26,082 nt of DNA from Aequitasia sp047973235 (GCA_047973235.1 JBKEBP010000235.1:1-26082), one strand, 5' to 3'; shown: positions 1-7,991, counted from the stretch's first letter. Notes: generated by a model from the sequence alone, not told the origin. Program-made: numbers and translations.

Positions 1-1142
1 TCTTACTTGCACAGGATTTGTTCGGTAATCCTGATATATTGTTGCTCGATGAGCCTACTAACCATTTGGATCTTGATGCAATTGCATGGTTAGAGGAATT
101 CCTAATCAACTTTGATAATACAGTTATAGTTGTATCGCATGATAGATACTTCTTAAATAAGGTATGTACACAGATAGCAGATATCGATTACGGTAAAATC
201 AAGTTATATGCCGGTAACTATGACTTCTGGTATGAATCAAGTCAGCTGATTATCAAACAAATGAAAGAATCAAATAAGAAAAAAGAAGATAAAATTAAAG
301 AGTTACAGGAGTTTATTCAACGCTTTAGTGCTAATGCTTCTAAATCAAAGCAAGCAACATCAAGAAAAAGGGCTTTGGAAAAAATAGAACTTGATACTAT
401 GCAGCCCTCAAGTAGAAAATATCCTTATATTCACTTCAAACCAAACCGTGATATAGGAAATGAAGTATTAAGTGTTGAAGGACTAAGCCACACCATAGAT
501 GGTGAAAAGGTTCTCGATAATCTTAATTTCACATTAAATCATGATGATAAAGTAGCTCTTGTAGGAAGTAATGAAATAGCTAAGACTACTCTGTTTAAGA
601 TTCTCGCAGGAGAAATCGAGCCGGATGAAGGTACCTATAAATGGGGTGTAACTACATCACAAGCCTATTTCCCACTAGATAGTACTCATGAGTTTGACAA
701 TGACTACACAATCGTAGAATGGTTAACTCAATATTCCGATGATAAAGATGTCACGTACGTTAGAGGATTCCTCGGACGTATGCTGTTTTCCGGAGACGAC
801 GGAATCAAAAAAGTGAAAATTCTATCCGGAGGTGAGAAAGTTCGCTGCTTATTGTCTAAGATGATGATTTCGGGTTCTAATGTACTTATGCTGGACGAAC
901 CCACCAACCATCTTGATATGGAAGCAATTACCGCTCTTAACAAAGGATTAACTGATTTCCCGGGAGTTGTAATATTTACATCTCACGATCATCAGATAGT
1001 CCAAACTACTGCTAATAGAATCATGGAAATCGTTCCGGGTGGTAGACTAATCGATAAGATTACGAACTACGATGAATACTTGGAAAATGATGAAATGGCT
1101 AGAAAACGCCAGAAATATACTGTAAATACAGAAGAAGATTAG
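1..1142 (+). CDS. ABC-F family ATPase, YbiT/YkpA-like (5' truncated by window edge)
   Basis: Soluble tandem-ATPase ABC-F protein with no membrane segments. The frame is open through the left edge (codons in frame from base 3), so the start lies outside the window; the TTG at 18 falls inside the conserved block and is not a real start. Visible in order: the end of domain 1 with Walker B LLLDEPTNHLD and the switch SHDRYFL, a Lys/Glu-rich linker typical of ABC-F, then domain 2 with a degenerate Walker A (GSNEIAKTT), signature LSGGEKVR, Walker B LMLDEPTNHLD and SHDHQIV. The block YKWGVTTSQAYFP is what I associate with the YbiT/YkpA branch. ABC-F proteins bind the ribosome; some give antibiotic protection and others act in translation. 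A housekeeping role is more likely here, but that is inference. The gene ends at a bidirectional terminator facing trpS. Confidence 0.9.
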   Translation, partial: LLAQDLFGNPDILLLDEPTNHLDLDAIAWLEEFLINFDNTVIVVSHDRYFLNKVCTQIADIDYGKIKLYAGNYDFWYESSQLIIKQMKESNKKKEDKIKELQEFIQRFSANASKSKQATSRKRALEKIELDTMQPSSRKYPYIHFKPNRDIGNEVLSVEGLSHTIDGEKVLDNLNFTLNHDDKVALVGSNEIAKTTLFKILAGEIEPDEGTYKWGVTTSQAYFPLDSTHEFDNDYTIVEWLTQYSDDKDVTYVRGFLGRMLFSGDDGIKKVKILSGGEKVRCLLSKMMISGSNVLMLDEPTNHLDMEAITALNKGLTDFPGVVIFTSHDHQIVQTTANRIMEIVPGGRLIDKITNYDEYLENDEMARKRQKYTVNTEED

Positions 1143-1150
1143 AAATTAGT

Positions 1151-1202
1151 AAAACCCTGAATAAATCGTGTTTTATCACATGACGATTTAGTTCAGGGTT
1201 TT
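1151..1202. terminator. Bidirectional rho-independent terminator
   Basis: Long inverted repeat: arm 1151-1169 (AAAACCCTGAATAAATCGT) pairs with 1183-1202 with one bulged base and a loop of about 13 nt. The outer pairs are A/T runs, so either strand reads as a GC stem followed by U residues. It lies between the convergent ABC-F gene and trpS and can end both transcripts. Confidence 0.85.
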
Positions 1203-1207
1203 ATATT

Positions 1208-2203
1208 TTATGCCGGATATCCTATTTTCTTCTTAACTTTACGAAGGGTCTTATTAGAGAAATAGGCTGCCTTCTCTGCATTTTCTTTGATAATACCATC
1301 TAAATATGCTTTCTCACCACCAAGTCTGGCTACCTCGTCTTGTATTGGCTTTAGAACTGATACCACTGCTTCTCCTACCGCTAATTTGAAGTCACCATAG
1401 CCTTTTCCATCGAATTCATTCTCTACCTCTTTCGCTGTTTTACCGGTACATACACCATATATATCAATCAGATTCTTAATCCCCGGCTTATTATCATTGT
1501 ATAATATTGAGCTTTCCGAATCTGTTACTGCTCTCTTACACTTTTTAATAATAACATCCGGTGAATCCATCATATATATACTGGCATTTGGATTTTCATC
1601 TGATTTACTCATCTTCTTTGTCGGATCTTGAAGAGACATTATCTTGGCGCCTGCCTTTCCTATATAAGGTTCCGGCACAGTGAACACATCACCGTAAAGG
1701 TTGTTAAAGCGAGTTGCTAAATCTCTAGTAAGCTCAAGATGCTGCATCTGGTCTATACCTACAGGTACAACATCCGCTTGATATAATAATATATCAGCTG
1801 CCATAAGAACCGGGTATGTAAATAGGCCGGCATTAATATTATCCTCATTTTTAGCTGATTTGTCTTTAAACTGAGTCATACGGCTAAGCTCACCCATATA
1901 GGTGAAGCAATTAAGTATCCATGCAAGTTCCGCATGTCCGCTTACATGCGACTGATAATAAATGCAGTTTTTCTTTGGATCAAGACCTGCCGCTATATAT
2001 AATGTGAGTAATTCCCTGGAACGCTTCCTAAGTGTAGACGGGTCTTGTCTTACCGTAATCGAGTGCATATCAACCACACTATAAAAGCATTCATAGTCAT
2101 CACTTAACGTAATCCAGTTCTTAAGCGCTCCTAGATAATTTCCAATTGTAAGATTACCGGTTGCCTGCATCCCACTAAATAGTACCTTCTTATCGTTTAA
2201 CAT
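1208..2203 (-). CDS. trpS: Tryptophan--tRNA ligase
   Basis: Cytosolic class I aminoacyl-tRNA synthetase that charges tRNA-Trp with tryptophan using ATP. The protein has 331 residues, the usual bacterial TrpRS length. The HIGH-like motif TGNLTIGNY is at residues 15-23 and KMSKS at about 197-201, with the family block GIDQMQHLELTRD between them. The frame is open to an ATG at 2230, but that start has no ribosome-binding site and adds a nine-residue tail. The ATG at 2203 sits 4 nt after GGAGGT, and the protein then begins with the family-typical KKVLFSG. The start is 2 nt past the stop of the upstream phosphatase gene, suggesting translational coupling. It is the last gene of the liv run before the terminator. 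No T-box leader is visible upstream, so expression probably follows the operon. Confidence 0.96.
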   Translation of the reverse strand: MLNDKKVLFSGMQATGNLTIGNYLGALKNWITLSDDYECFYSVVDMHSITVRQDPSTLRKRSRELLTLYIAAGLDPKKNCIYYQSHVSGHAELAWILNCFTYMGELSRMTQFKDKSAKNEDNINAGLFTYPVLMAADILLYQADVVPVGIDQMQHLELTRDLATRFNNLYGDVFTVPEPYIGKAGAKIMSLQDPTKKMSKSDENPNASIYMMDSPDVIIKKCKRAVTDSESSILYNDNKPGIKNLIDIYGVCTGKTAKEVENEFDGKGYGDFKLAVGEAVVSVLKPIQDEVARLGGEKAYLDGIIKENAEKAAYFSNKTLRKVKKKIGYPA

Positions 2204-2205
2204 TT

Positions 2206-2856
2206 CTACCTCCGTACATCCTTGTCCCATGACTCAAGTTCATCATCATAGTATACTTTATTTTCAAATATTATCTCCGGTTTTCCGTCCATAACCCGGA
2301 CCTTTGTAACTCCGCAGTTCTTCGAAACACCATCGCCCCAGAACTTTGATATAGGTTCATTCTTGATACCATTCACAATAGAAGCTAGTGCTGCTCCATG
2401 GGTTGTAACCAGAATATTACCATCCTCATACTTCTTATCATTACATAGCTCAGTAATAAAATTGGAAGTTCTTTTCCTTACTGCATCAAATGTTTCGCCC
2501 CCGTTTGCCGGGACGAATCTCTGCGTATTATTAAAAAAGTTCGAAAAGCCTTTCGGCGGTTTGTGGTCTTTAGACGCAATAACACTAACCCCTTCTAATT
2601 CACCGAATGCCATTTCTTCTATTCGACCTTCTTTAACTATATCCGTGTCTTTTCCTTTAAGAATAATCTCAGCGGTTTCATAGGCTCGAATAAGCGGACT
2701 GGTAAAGCAAATATTAAAATCTATGCTATTTAAACCTTCCCGAGTCTTCTCAGCCAGATATTTACCGAAATCATTTAGAGGTATATCCGATCTGCCCTGT
2801 ATTTTTCTAAGTTTATTCCAATTTGTTTCTCCATGTCTTACTAAATAGATTTCCAT
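2206..2856 (-). CDS. Histidine phosphatase family protein (phosphoglycerate-mutase-like)
   Basis: Cytosolic protein of 216 residues in the histidine phosphatase (PhoE/GpmB/CobC-like) family. The catalytic RHGET motif is at residues 7-11, followed by GRSDIPLNDFG; the second arginine is in TSPLIRAYETA (R57), the acidic E-E pair is at about 81-82 before the FGELEG block, and the second histidine is in TTHGAA (H153). All expected catalytic residues are present, so it should be an active phosphatase. The substrate cannot be read from the sequence; these enzymes range from alpha-ribazole phosphatase to general sugar-phosphate phosphatases. The start is supported by CAGGTGA just upstream. It lies 13 nt after the CorA-type gene and ends 2 nt before trpS. 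Confidence 0.88.
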   Translation of the reverse strand: MEIYLVRHGETNWNKLRKIQGRSDIPLNDFGKYLAEKTREGLNSIDFNICFTSPLIRAYETAEIILKGKDTDIVKEGRIEEMAFGELEGVSVIASKDHKPPKGFSNFFNNTQRFVPANGGETFDAVRKRTSNFITELCNDKKYEDGNILVTTHGAALASIVNGIKNEPISKFWGDGVSKNCGVTKVRVMDGKPEIIFENKVYYDDELESWDKDVRR

Positions 2857-2869
2857 TTTTCACCTGACT

Positions 2870-3727
2870 TTACTTAAACCAATCTTTGATTTTAAACCAC
2901 CATATTTCCAATAACACGATAATGATGCAAATAGCGATTATTACAATATACCCATATTTGCTTGCAAGCTCCGGCATATTCATAAAATTCATGCCGTACC
3001 AACCTGTGATAAGAGTTAGTGGCATGATAATTGTCGTTACTATCGTTAGTACCTTCATTATTTCATTTTGTCTAATATCTATTTGCGTATTATATAGTTC
3101 ACTTAGCTGTGACGTGTATTCCTTTAATCTCTGCACATGGTCAAATAATCTGTCAGCTTTTTTAGAATAAATATTAAAAAGCCTCTCATGTACATCATCA
3201 ACCATATTGAAGTCGTCTTCCACTACAGTATCCGCCATATCTATCAACTGTTGATAATATGACTGAAATGCAAGAAGTTCTTTTCTAACTTCCAGTATAG
3301 TATGTGGGAAATCCTTCTGCACTTTACCCAGTAATGACTCTTCAAGTCCTTCTAATCTCTCCTCATACTTTTGAAAATACATGGCATCATCTTTAATAAT
3401 ATATTCCAACAAATCAAAGAACACTCGAATAGACGAATTGCTTTCTCTGTACATATCTTTATAATCATCGAATTTTCTACTGATTCTATCTTTATCACCT
3501 ATTAAATATAACTCATGCCTACTAACGAAAAAACCTACATTGTAGTCATTTTTTTTAGGGTCATCTTTTCTTGGTACAAAGAATCTGCCGGCCATGCATT
3601 CTTCTAGTAGTTCTATCTTACAGTTTCCTGTACTTGTTAGAGCTATTTTTATTCTCTTCCTATCAGCATGGTCTTCAATTTTCTTGGAAAACTCTTCATC
3701 ACTAGTTATCTTTATAATATCACTCAT
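2870..3727 (-). CDS. CorA-family divalent metal ion transporter
   Basis: Inner-membrane protein of 285 residues. The N-terminal part (about 1-220) is soluble and helical. Two C-terminal membrane segments follow (about 226-246 and 258-278), and the signature WYGMNF lies at the end of the first (GMN at 245-247), which is the CorA selectivity motif. CorA proteins form pentameric channels for Mg2+ and sometimes Co2+, Ni2+ or Zn2+. The C-terminus is short and rich in Lys/Trp, as in other family members. The start overlaps the end of the kinase-like gene by 8 nt (ATGAGTGA), and AGGAAG is correctly spaced inside the upstream gene, so the two are very likely translationally coupled. Confidence 0.92.
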   Translation of the reverse strand: MSDIIKITSDEEFSKKIEDHADRKRIKIALTSTGNCKIELLEECMAGRFFVPRKDDPKKNDYNVGFFVSRHELYLIGDKDRISRKFDDYKDMYRESNSSIRVFFDLLEYIIKDDAMYFQKYEERLEGLEESLLGKVQKDFPHTILEVRKELLAFQSYYQQLIDMADTVVEDDFNMVDDVHERLFNIYSKKADRLFDHVQRLKEYTSQLSELYNTQIDIRQNEIMKVLTIVTTIIMPLTLITGWYGMNFMNMPELASKYGYIVIIAICIIIVLLEIWWFKIKDWFK

Positions 3728-4346
3728 ATCTTATCTTCCTGTATGATAATATTTCCTCCATACACTTATCAAAACCAAGTCGGCCGCTATTTAAACATAG
3801 ATCATAATTTCTCGCATCCCACCAGTTTTTACCGGTGTAATGTTTATAGTAATCGCCTCTATATTTATTCTTCTTTGCAATGAATTTGCGCATTTCACTA
3901 TCAGTCATAGAATTACGTTCCATTGCTCTGCTAAAATTGAATTCATCATCAGCATATATAAATACACTCATAGCATTCTCATAATCCTTAAGTATAAAGT
4001 CAGCACATCGTCCGACTATAACGCAACTCTGTGTCTGTGCCAACCCTTTGATTACTTTGGCTTGGAAATTAAACAGATTCCTAGTTGACGTAAAATCATC
4101 AGAATCCGGTGGTATTAGACTCCCGTCATAAACATCGCTTTGAATCTTGAATAATTGTGAACCCTTAAGCTTCTCATCAGCTTGTGCAAATAGCAGCTCA
4201 CTTATTCCGCTTTTATCAGAAGCCATACGCATTATTTCTCTGTCATAGAAACTAATGCCAAGTTCTTCTGCAATCATTTTACCAATAGTTCTGCCACCAC
4301 TTCCGTATTCTCTTGCAATTGTTATTACAATATTTTTATTATCCAT
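3720..4346 (-). CDS. Cytidylate kinase-like family protein
   Basis: Soluble P-loop protein of 208 residues resembling the cytidylate-kinase-like family common in Clostridia. It is distinct from the essential Cmk. The N-terminus reads VITIAREYGSGGRTIGK, the glycine-rich phosphate loop being about 14-23, followed by AEELGISFYDREI, a nucleoside-kinase-like block. A central CVIVGRCADFIL stretch and the C-terminal half match the family in style. The true substrate is unknown and CMP kinase activity should not be assumed. AAAGGAG lies 9 nt before the ATG. The gene starts 14 nt after livF and its last 8 nt overlap the CorA-type gene. Confidence 0.82.
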   Translation of the reverse strand: MDNKNIVITIAREYGSGGRTIGKMIAEELGISFYDREIMRMASDKSGISELLFAQADEKLKGSQLFKIQSDVYDGSLIPPDSDDFTSTRNLFNFQAKVIKGLAQTQSCVIVGRCADFILKDYENAMSVFIYADDEFNFSRAMERNSMTDSEMRKFIAKKNKYRGDYYKHYTGKNWWDARNYDLCLNSGRLGFDKCMEEILSYRKIRYE

Positions 4347-4360
4347 ATCAAAAAACTCCT

Positions 4361-5071
4361 TTACTCTCCAAGGTATGCTTTTTTAATTGACTCGTCATGC
4401 ATTAATTCCTGCGCATCTCCCGATAAAACAACCGAACCGGTTTCAAGTACATATGCCCTATCTGCTATTGAGAGCGCCTTCTTCGCATTTTGCTCTACTA
4501 ATAATACGGTGGTTCCCTGCTTACTAACCTCTTCAATAATACTAAATATTTCATTTACAAATATAGGTGAAAGTCCCATCGAAGGCTCATCCATCACTAT
4601 CATCTTAGGCTTACTCATTAAAGCTCTTCCCATAGCCAGCATCTGCTGCTCACCACCTGATAGGGTACCTGCTCTTTGAATCGTACGCTCTTTAAGTCTC
4701 GGGAATCTCTTATAAACCGCCTTTAGTGATTCGTCGATTTCCTTTTTATCTTTTCTGGTATACGCTCCCATTAATAGATTCTCATATACATTTAAATCCG
4801 CAAATATCCTGCGTCCTTCCGGTACATGAGCTATTCCCTTTTCCACAATTTTATGTGCCGGTATCTTAGTTATATCTTCGCCTTCAAACATTATAGACCC
4901 CGTTTTAGCTTTAAGTAGTCCCGTAAGAGTATGAAGCGTAGTTGTCTTGCCTGCTCCATTTGTTCCTATAAGTGCTACGACTTCTCCTTGATTAACGGTA
5001 AAGGAAACGTCTCTAAGTGCTTGAATAACACCATAATATACATTAATATCTGCAATCTCTAACATTGACAT
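4361..5071 (-). CDS. livF: Branched-chain amino acid ABC transporter ATP-binding protein LivF
   Basis: Second ATPase of the LIV-type importer, acting on the cytoplasmic face with LivG to power LivHM. The protein has 236 residues, the usual LivF length. Walker A is GTNGAGKTT, followed by TGLLKAKTGSI; the signature is LSGGEQQMLAMGRALM, Walker B is MIVMDEPSMGLSP and the switch region is LLVEQN. The pairs VPEGRRIFADLNVYENL and LSPIFVNEIF are characteristic of LivF rather than LivG. A GGGGGA ribosome-binding site lies 9 nt before the ATG; a second ATG two codons in is possible. It begins 15 nt after livG ends. Confidence 0.95.
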   Translation of the reverse strand: MSMLEIADINVYYGVIQALRDVSFTVNQGEVVALIGTNGAGKTTTLHTLTGLLKAKTGSIMFEGEDITKIPAHKIVEKGIAHVPEGRRIFADLNVYENLLMGAYTRKDKKEIDESLKAVYKRFPRLKERTIQRAGTLSGGEQQMLAMGRALMSKPKMIVMDEPSMGLSPIFVNEIFSIIEEVSKQGTTVLLVEQNAKKALSIADRAYVLETGSVVLSGDAQELMHDESIKKAYLGE

Positions 5072-5086
5072 TATAATCCGTCCCCC

Positions 5087-5854
5087 TTATTCTCCTAAAT
5101 ATGCTGTAATTACATCAGGATTATTAAGTACATCTGAAGTCTTACCACTTGTTAATACCTGACCAAAGTTCAAGACCGTAAGCTCTTCACAGATTCCCGA
5201 AACCAGCTTCATATCATGCTCTATTAATAGTATCGTAATCTTAAAATGATTTCTTACAAACCTTATTGTATTCATAAGTTCCTTTGTTTCATTAGGATTC
5301 ATTCCGGCTGCAGGTTCATCAAGCAATAATAACTTAGGATTTGTAGCAAGTGCCCTTGCTATTTCCAGTTTTCTCTGCATACCATAAGGCAAATTGCTCG
5401 CTAATAGTTCATACTCCTTATCCAAATCAAATACCTTGAGTATTTCTAAGGCCTCGGCATTCATCGCCTTTTCATTTTTGTAAAAAGACGGTAATCTAAA
5501 TATTCCTTCAAATGTCGAATATTTGTATTTTTCATGAAGACCTGCCTTTACATTATCAAGAACACTCATTTCTTTAAATAAACGAATGTTTTGAAATGTT
5601 CTTGCGACCCCGGCTCTATTAATATTTATTGTTTTTAATCCGGTTATATCCTTCTCCTCTAGTTTAACATAGCCCTCATCCGGCTTATAAACGCCGGTCA
5701 GCAGGTTGAATACCGTTGTTTTACCTGCACCATTAGGACCAATAAGACCATATAGCTGGCCTTTTTTTATTTTTAAATCAAATCGATCTACCGCCTGTAA
5801 TCCTCCAAAGGAAATACATAAATTCTTAACTTCTAAAGCACATACTTCACTCAT
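5087..5854 (-). CDS. livG: Branched-chain amino acid ABC transporter ATP-binding protein LivG
   Basis: First ATPase of the LIV-type importer, 255 residues. Walker A is GPNGAGKTT and is followed by VFNLLTGVYKPDEG, a LivG hallmark. The signature is the LivG variant LPYGMQRKLEIARAL, with Walker B LLLLDEPAAGMNP and the switch LLIEHDMKLV. The block GVARTFQNIRLFKEMSVLDN is also LivG-like. Its ATG directly follows the livM stop codon, with AAAGGAGG placed inside the last codons of livM, so translation of the two is probably coupled. Confidence 0.96.
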   Translation of the reverse strand: MSEVCALEVKNLCISFGGLQAVDRFDLKIKKGQLYGLIGPNGAGKTTVFNLLTGVYKPDEGYVKLEEKDITGLKTININRAGVARTFQNIRLFKEMSVLDNVKAGLHEKYKYSTFEGIFRLPSFYKNEKAMNAEALEILKVFDLDKEYELLASNLPYGMQRKLEIARALATNPKLLLLDEPAAGMNPNETKELMNTIRFVRNHFKITILLIEHDMKLVSGICEELTVLNFGQVLTSGKTSDVLNNPDVITAYLGE

Positions 5855-6928
5855 CTATGCATCCTCCTTTTTCTTATTTTTAAGCCTCTGCGATTTAAGT
5901 TTCTCTACTATCTTTTCTCTAAATGTTATAGCTGCCGGTGCCCAGTTAAATAGCATCATCGCAATTAGAAGTACCGCGTATATTAGCATACGATATGTAG
6001 TTAATCCTCGAAGCATCTCCGGTAGTGCCGTAAGTATTACCGCCGCTATAATAGAGCCTCTTATGCTGCCTATACCACCAAGTACAACAAATACAAGAAT
6101 AAGAATCGAAGTATTGTAGTTGAATATCTTAACTGTAAGCGATGACAAGTTATGTGAATAGAGAACGCCTGCTACGCCTGCCAAAGTAGTGGATATTCCA
6201 AATGCTATCATTTTATACTTTGTTACATTTAGCCCTATTGATTCGGCTGCAATCCTGTTGTCTCTAATAGAGGTAATAGCCCTGCCGGTTCTTGAATGAA
6301 CAAGGTTTAAGACTATAGCCACTGTAATAATCAGCAGAATGACACCTATTGTAAATGTAGAATCTCTAGGTGTACCGGTGATTCCCAGTGCTCCATCAAT
6401 TATAGTTTTGCCACCCTCGTCCATAACAAGAGGCTTTGAGCTGTCAAACGAAACATGAATACCACTTGAGTCTTTGCCAAGAGTAACTACATTGACAAGA
6501 TTCTTTATTATTTCTCCAAAAGCAAGAGTTACTATCGCGAGATAATCTCCTCTTAGTCTAAGAACCGGAATTCCGATTAGAATACCAAATACACCTGCAA
6601 CAACTGCTCCGATAATAATCGCTATTATAAATCTAAGCAAATCAGGTAGTGCATCTCCTACTAAATTTGAAAATAATGCTGAAGAGTATGCCCCAATACA
6701 CATGAATCCGGCCTGCCCAAGACATAATTCACCGGAAAATCCAACTACTAGGTTAAGTGAAACAGCTGCTATTGCATACATACAGATTGGAACTAAGAGA
6801 CCTTCTAATAGGCTTGAAATCTGTCCTGCATTAAGAAGTATCTGCATTATTAAATATGCTGCTATTATCATTCCATAGGTTATTGCGCTCTTTTTAGTTG
6901 TTTTATTAATGTTTTTAAATCTACTCAT
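5855..6928 (-). CDS. livM: Branched-chain amino acid ABC transporter permease LivM
   Basis: Polytopic inner-membrane permease of the LIV importer, 357 residues from the chosen start. LivM features include NLVVGFSGELCLGQAGFM, the central loop GIPVLRLRGDYLAIVTLAFGE, and the coupling-helix region TGRAITSIRDNRIAAESIGL that docks with the ATPases. The open frame reaches an ATG at 6991, but that would overlap livH by 50 nt and lacks a ribosome-binding site. The ATG at 6928 has AGGGGG at 6938-6943, 9 nt upstream and across the livH stop. The N-terminal tail is basic and the C-terminus ends in a Lys-rich stretch, consistent with cytoplasmic tails. Confidence 0.95.
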   Translation of the reverse strand: MSRFKNINKTTKKSAITYGMIIAAYLIMQILLNAGQISSLLEGLLVPICMYAIAAVSLNLVVGFSGELCLGQAGFMCIGAYSSALFSNLVGDALPDLLRFIIAIIIGAVVAGVFGILIGIPVLRLRGDYLAIVTLAFGEIIKNLVNVVTLGKDSSGIHVSFDSSKPLVMDEGGKTIIDGALGITGTPRDSTFTIGVILLIITVAIVLNLVHSRTGRAITSIRDNRIAAESIGLNVTKYKMIAFGISTTLAGVAGVLYSHNLSSLTVKIFNYNTSILILVFVVLGGIGSIRGSIIAAVILTALPEMLRGLTTYRMLIYAVLLIAMMLFNWAPAAITFREKIVEKLKSQRLKNKKKEDA

Positions 6929-6941
6929 AATTATGCGCCCC

Positions 6942-7826
6942 CTAAACCTTTTCCTGAATATTCTTACCAAAAAGTCCTGTAGGTTTAACAAGGAGAACTA
7001 TTATAAGAACTGAAAATACAATTGCATCAGCTATTTGTGATGATATATATGCCTTGCCGAGAATTTCGATTACTCCAAGTAAAATACCGCCTATCATCGC
7101 TCCGGGTATGGAGCCTATTCCACCAAATACAGCAGCTGTAAAAGCCTTAATACCCGGCATAGCACCTGTGTAAGGTGTTAATGAAGGATACGCCGTACAA
7201 AGCAGAACTCCTGCTATTGCAGCTAGTCCTGAACCTATTGCAAAAGTAAGAGATATCGTAGCATTTACATTAATACCCATGAGCTGTGCTGCACCCCTAT
7301 CCTCTGACACAGCCTTCATAGCTTTTCCCTGCTTAGTCTTATTTACAAATAGTGATAACGCAATAACTAATACTACACTTGTTATTATAGTTATTATTGT
7401 CGTTGCGCTAATATTAAGCTTATCACCTGCTAACTTAAGTGACGGCAGGTTAATAATATCGGGGAAAGTCTTTGCTTCTGCACCAAATAATATGAGTGCG
7501 AGATTTTGCAGTAAGTAACTGACACCTATAGCAGTTATTAGAACGGCTAATGGTGATCCTGCATTTCTAAGTGGCTTGTATGCCACCTTTTCAATACTCA
7601 TTCCCAATAGAGTACATACAATTACAGCTGCTACTATCGCAAAGGCAGGATGAAGTCCTGCGGATGACATGGAAAGTACAACCACATATCCTCCTATCAT
7701 AATGACGTCGCCATGAGCAAAGTTAAGCATCTTTGCAATACCATAAACCATGGTATATCCTAGTGCAATTATGGCATATACACTACCAAGGCTTACTCCG
7801 TTTATTAAATAAGATATAAAGCTCAT
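6942..7826 (-). CDS. livH: Branched-chain amino acid ABC transporter permease LivH
   Basis: Polytopic inner-membrane permease, 294 residues, the standard LivH length. The N-terminus LINGVSLGSVYAIIALGYT and the following MLNFAHGDVIMIG are classic LivH sequence, and the coupling region GKAMKAVSEDRGAAQLMGIN precedes VFGGIGSIPGAMIGG. It is the first gene of the eight-gene run. AAAGGAGA lies upstream at good spacing. A -10-like TATAAT (7863-7868) abuts a perfect 8-bp-arm palindrome (7868-7885), so initiation is probably controlled by a DNA-binding regulator. Its binding-protein partner is the separate gene at 9454-10641. Confidence 0.95.
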   Translation of the reverse strand: MSFISYLINGVSLGSVYAIIALGYTMVYGIAKMLNFAHGDVIMIGGYVVVLSMSSAGLHPAFAIVAAVIVCTLLGMSIEKVAYKPLRNAGSPLAVLITAIGVSYLLQNLALILFGAEAKTFPDIINLPSLKLAGDKLNISATTIITIITSVVLVIALSLFVNKTKQGKAMKAVSEDRGAAQLMGINVNATISLTFAIGSGLAAIAGVLLCTAYPSLTPYTGAMPGIKAFTAAVFGGIGSIPGAMIGGILLGVIEILGKAYISSQIADAIVFSVLIIVLLVKPTGLFGKNIQEKV

Positions 7827-7862
7827 ATAAAATCTCCTTTAGATTTAAGTTTACAAAGATAT

Positions 7863-7885
7863 ATTATATCACACTTCAGTGTGAT
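7863..7885 (-). promoter_or_regulatory. Putative livH promoter -10 box with abutting operator palindrome
   Basis: Reading toward livH, TATAAT occupies 7868-7863. Directly upstream, in the would-be spacer, is a perfect inverted repeat: ATCACACT (7868-7875), centre TC, AGTGTGAT (7878-7885). No good -35 hexamer sits 16-18 nt upstream, as expected for an activator-dependent or atypical promoter. The palindrome is seen directly; its operator role is inference. Confidence 0.5.
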
Positions 7886-7924
7886 GTAGTAGCTTTTTTG
7901 CCAATAATATAAAGACGAGTTTCC

Positions 7925-7953
7925 TTGTCATTCATAGCTTTTTAGCTTATAAT
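7925..7953 (+). promoter_or_regulatory. Putative sigma-A promoter for the thrE-type gene
   Basis: TTGTCA (7925-7930), a 17-bp spacer and a perfect TATAAT (7948-7953) point toward the plus-strand gene starting 64 nt further on. The spacer contains the short repeat AGCT-TTTT-AGCT. It is a strong match to the housekeeping consensus. Confidence 0.7.
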
Positions 7954-7970
7954 CTAAGAAAATATAATCA

Positions 7971-7991
7971 GGTAATTGTCACTCAATTACC
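7971..7991 (+). promoter_or_regulatory. Perfect inverted repeat in the thrE leader
   Basis: GGTAATTG (7971-7978), five bases TCACT, then CAATTACC (7984-7991): a perfect 8-bp dyad just downstream of the predicted transcription start and about 25 nt before the start codon. It could be a repressor operator near +10 to +30 or a small RNA hairpin. The ribosome-binding site lies outside it. Confidence 0.5.

Noticed and set aside
2204..2230. N-terminal extension of trpS starting at 2230
   Set aside because: It would overlap the phosphatase gene, has no ribosome-binding site, and adds residues absent from the TrpRS family; GGAGGT fits the ATG at 2203.
2857..3000. T-box or other leader riboswitch for trpS or the liv operon
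   Set aside because: No T-box consensus or specifier-like structure was found ahead of trpS or livH; spacers inside the run are only 0-15 nt.
6929..6991. Longer livM start at 6991
   Set aside because: It overlaps livH by 50 nt and the added basic tail lacks a ribosome-binding site; AGGGGG precedes the ATG at 6928.
7868..7885. CRP-type site
   Set aside because: The TGTGA/TCACA halves are in the reverse order with a 2-bp centre, not TGTGA-N6-TCACA.
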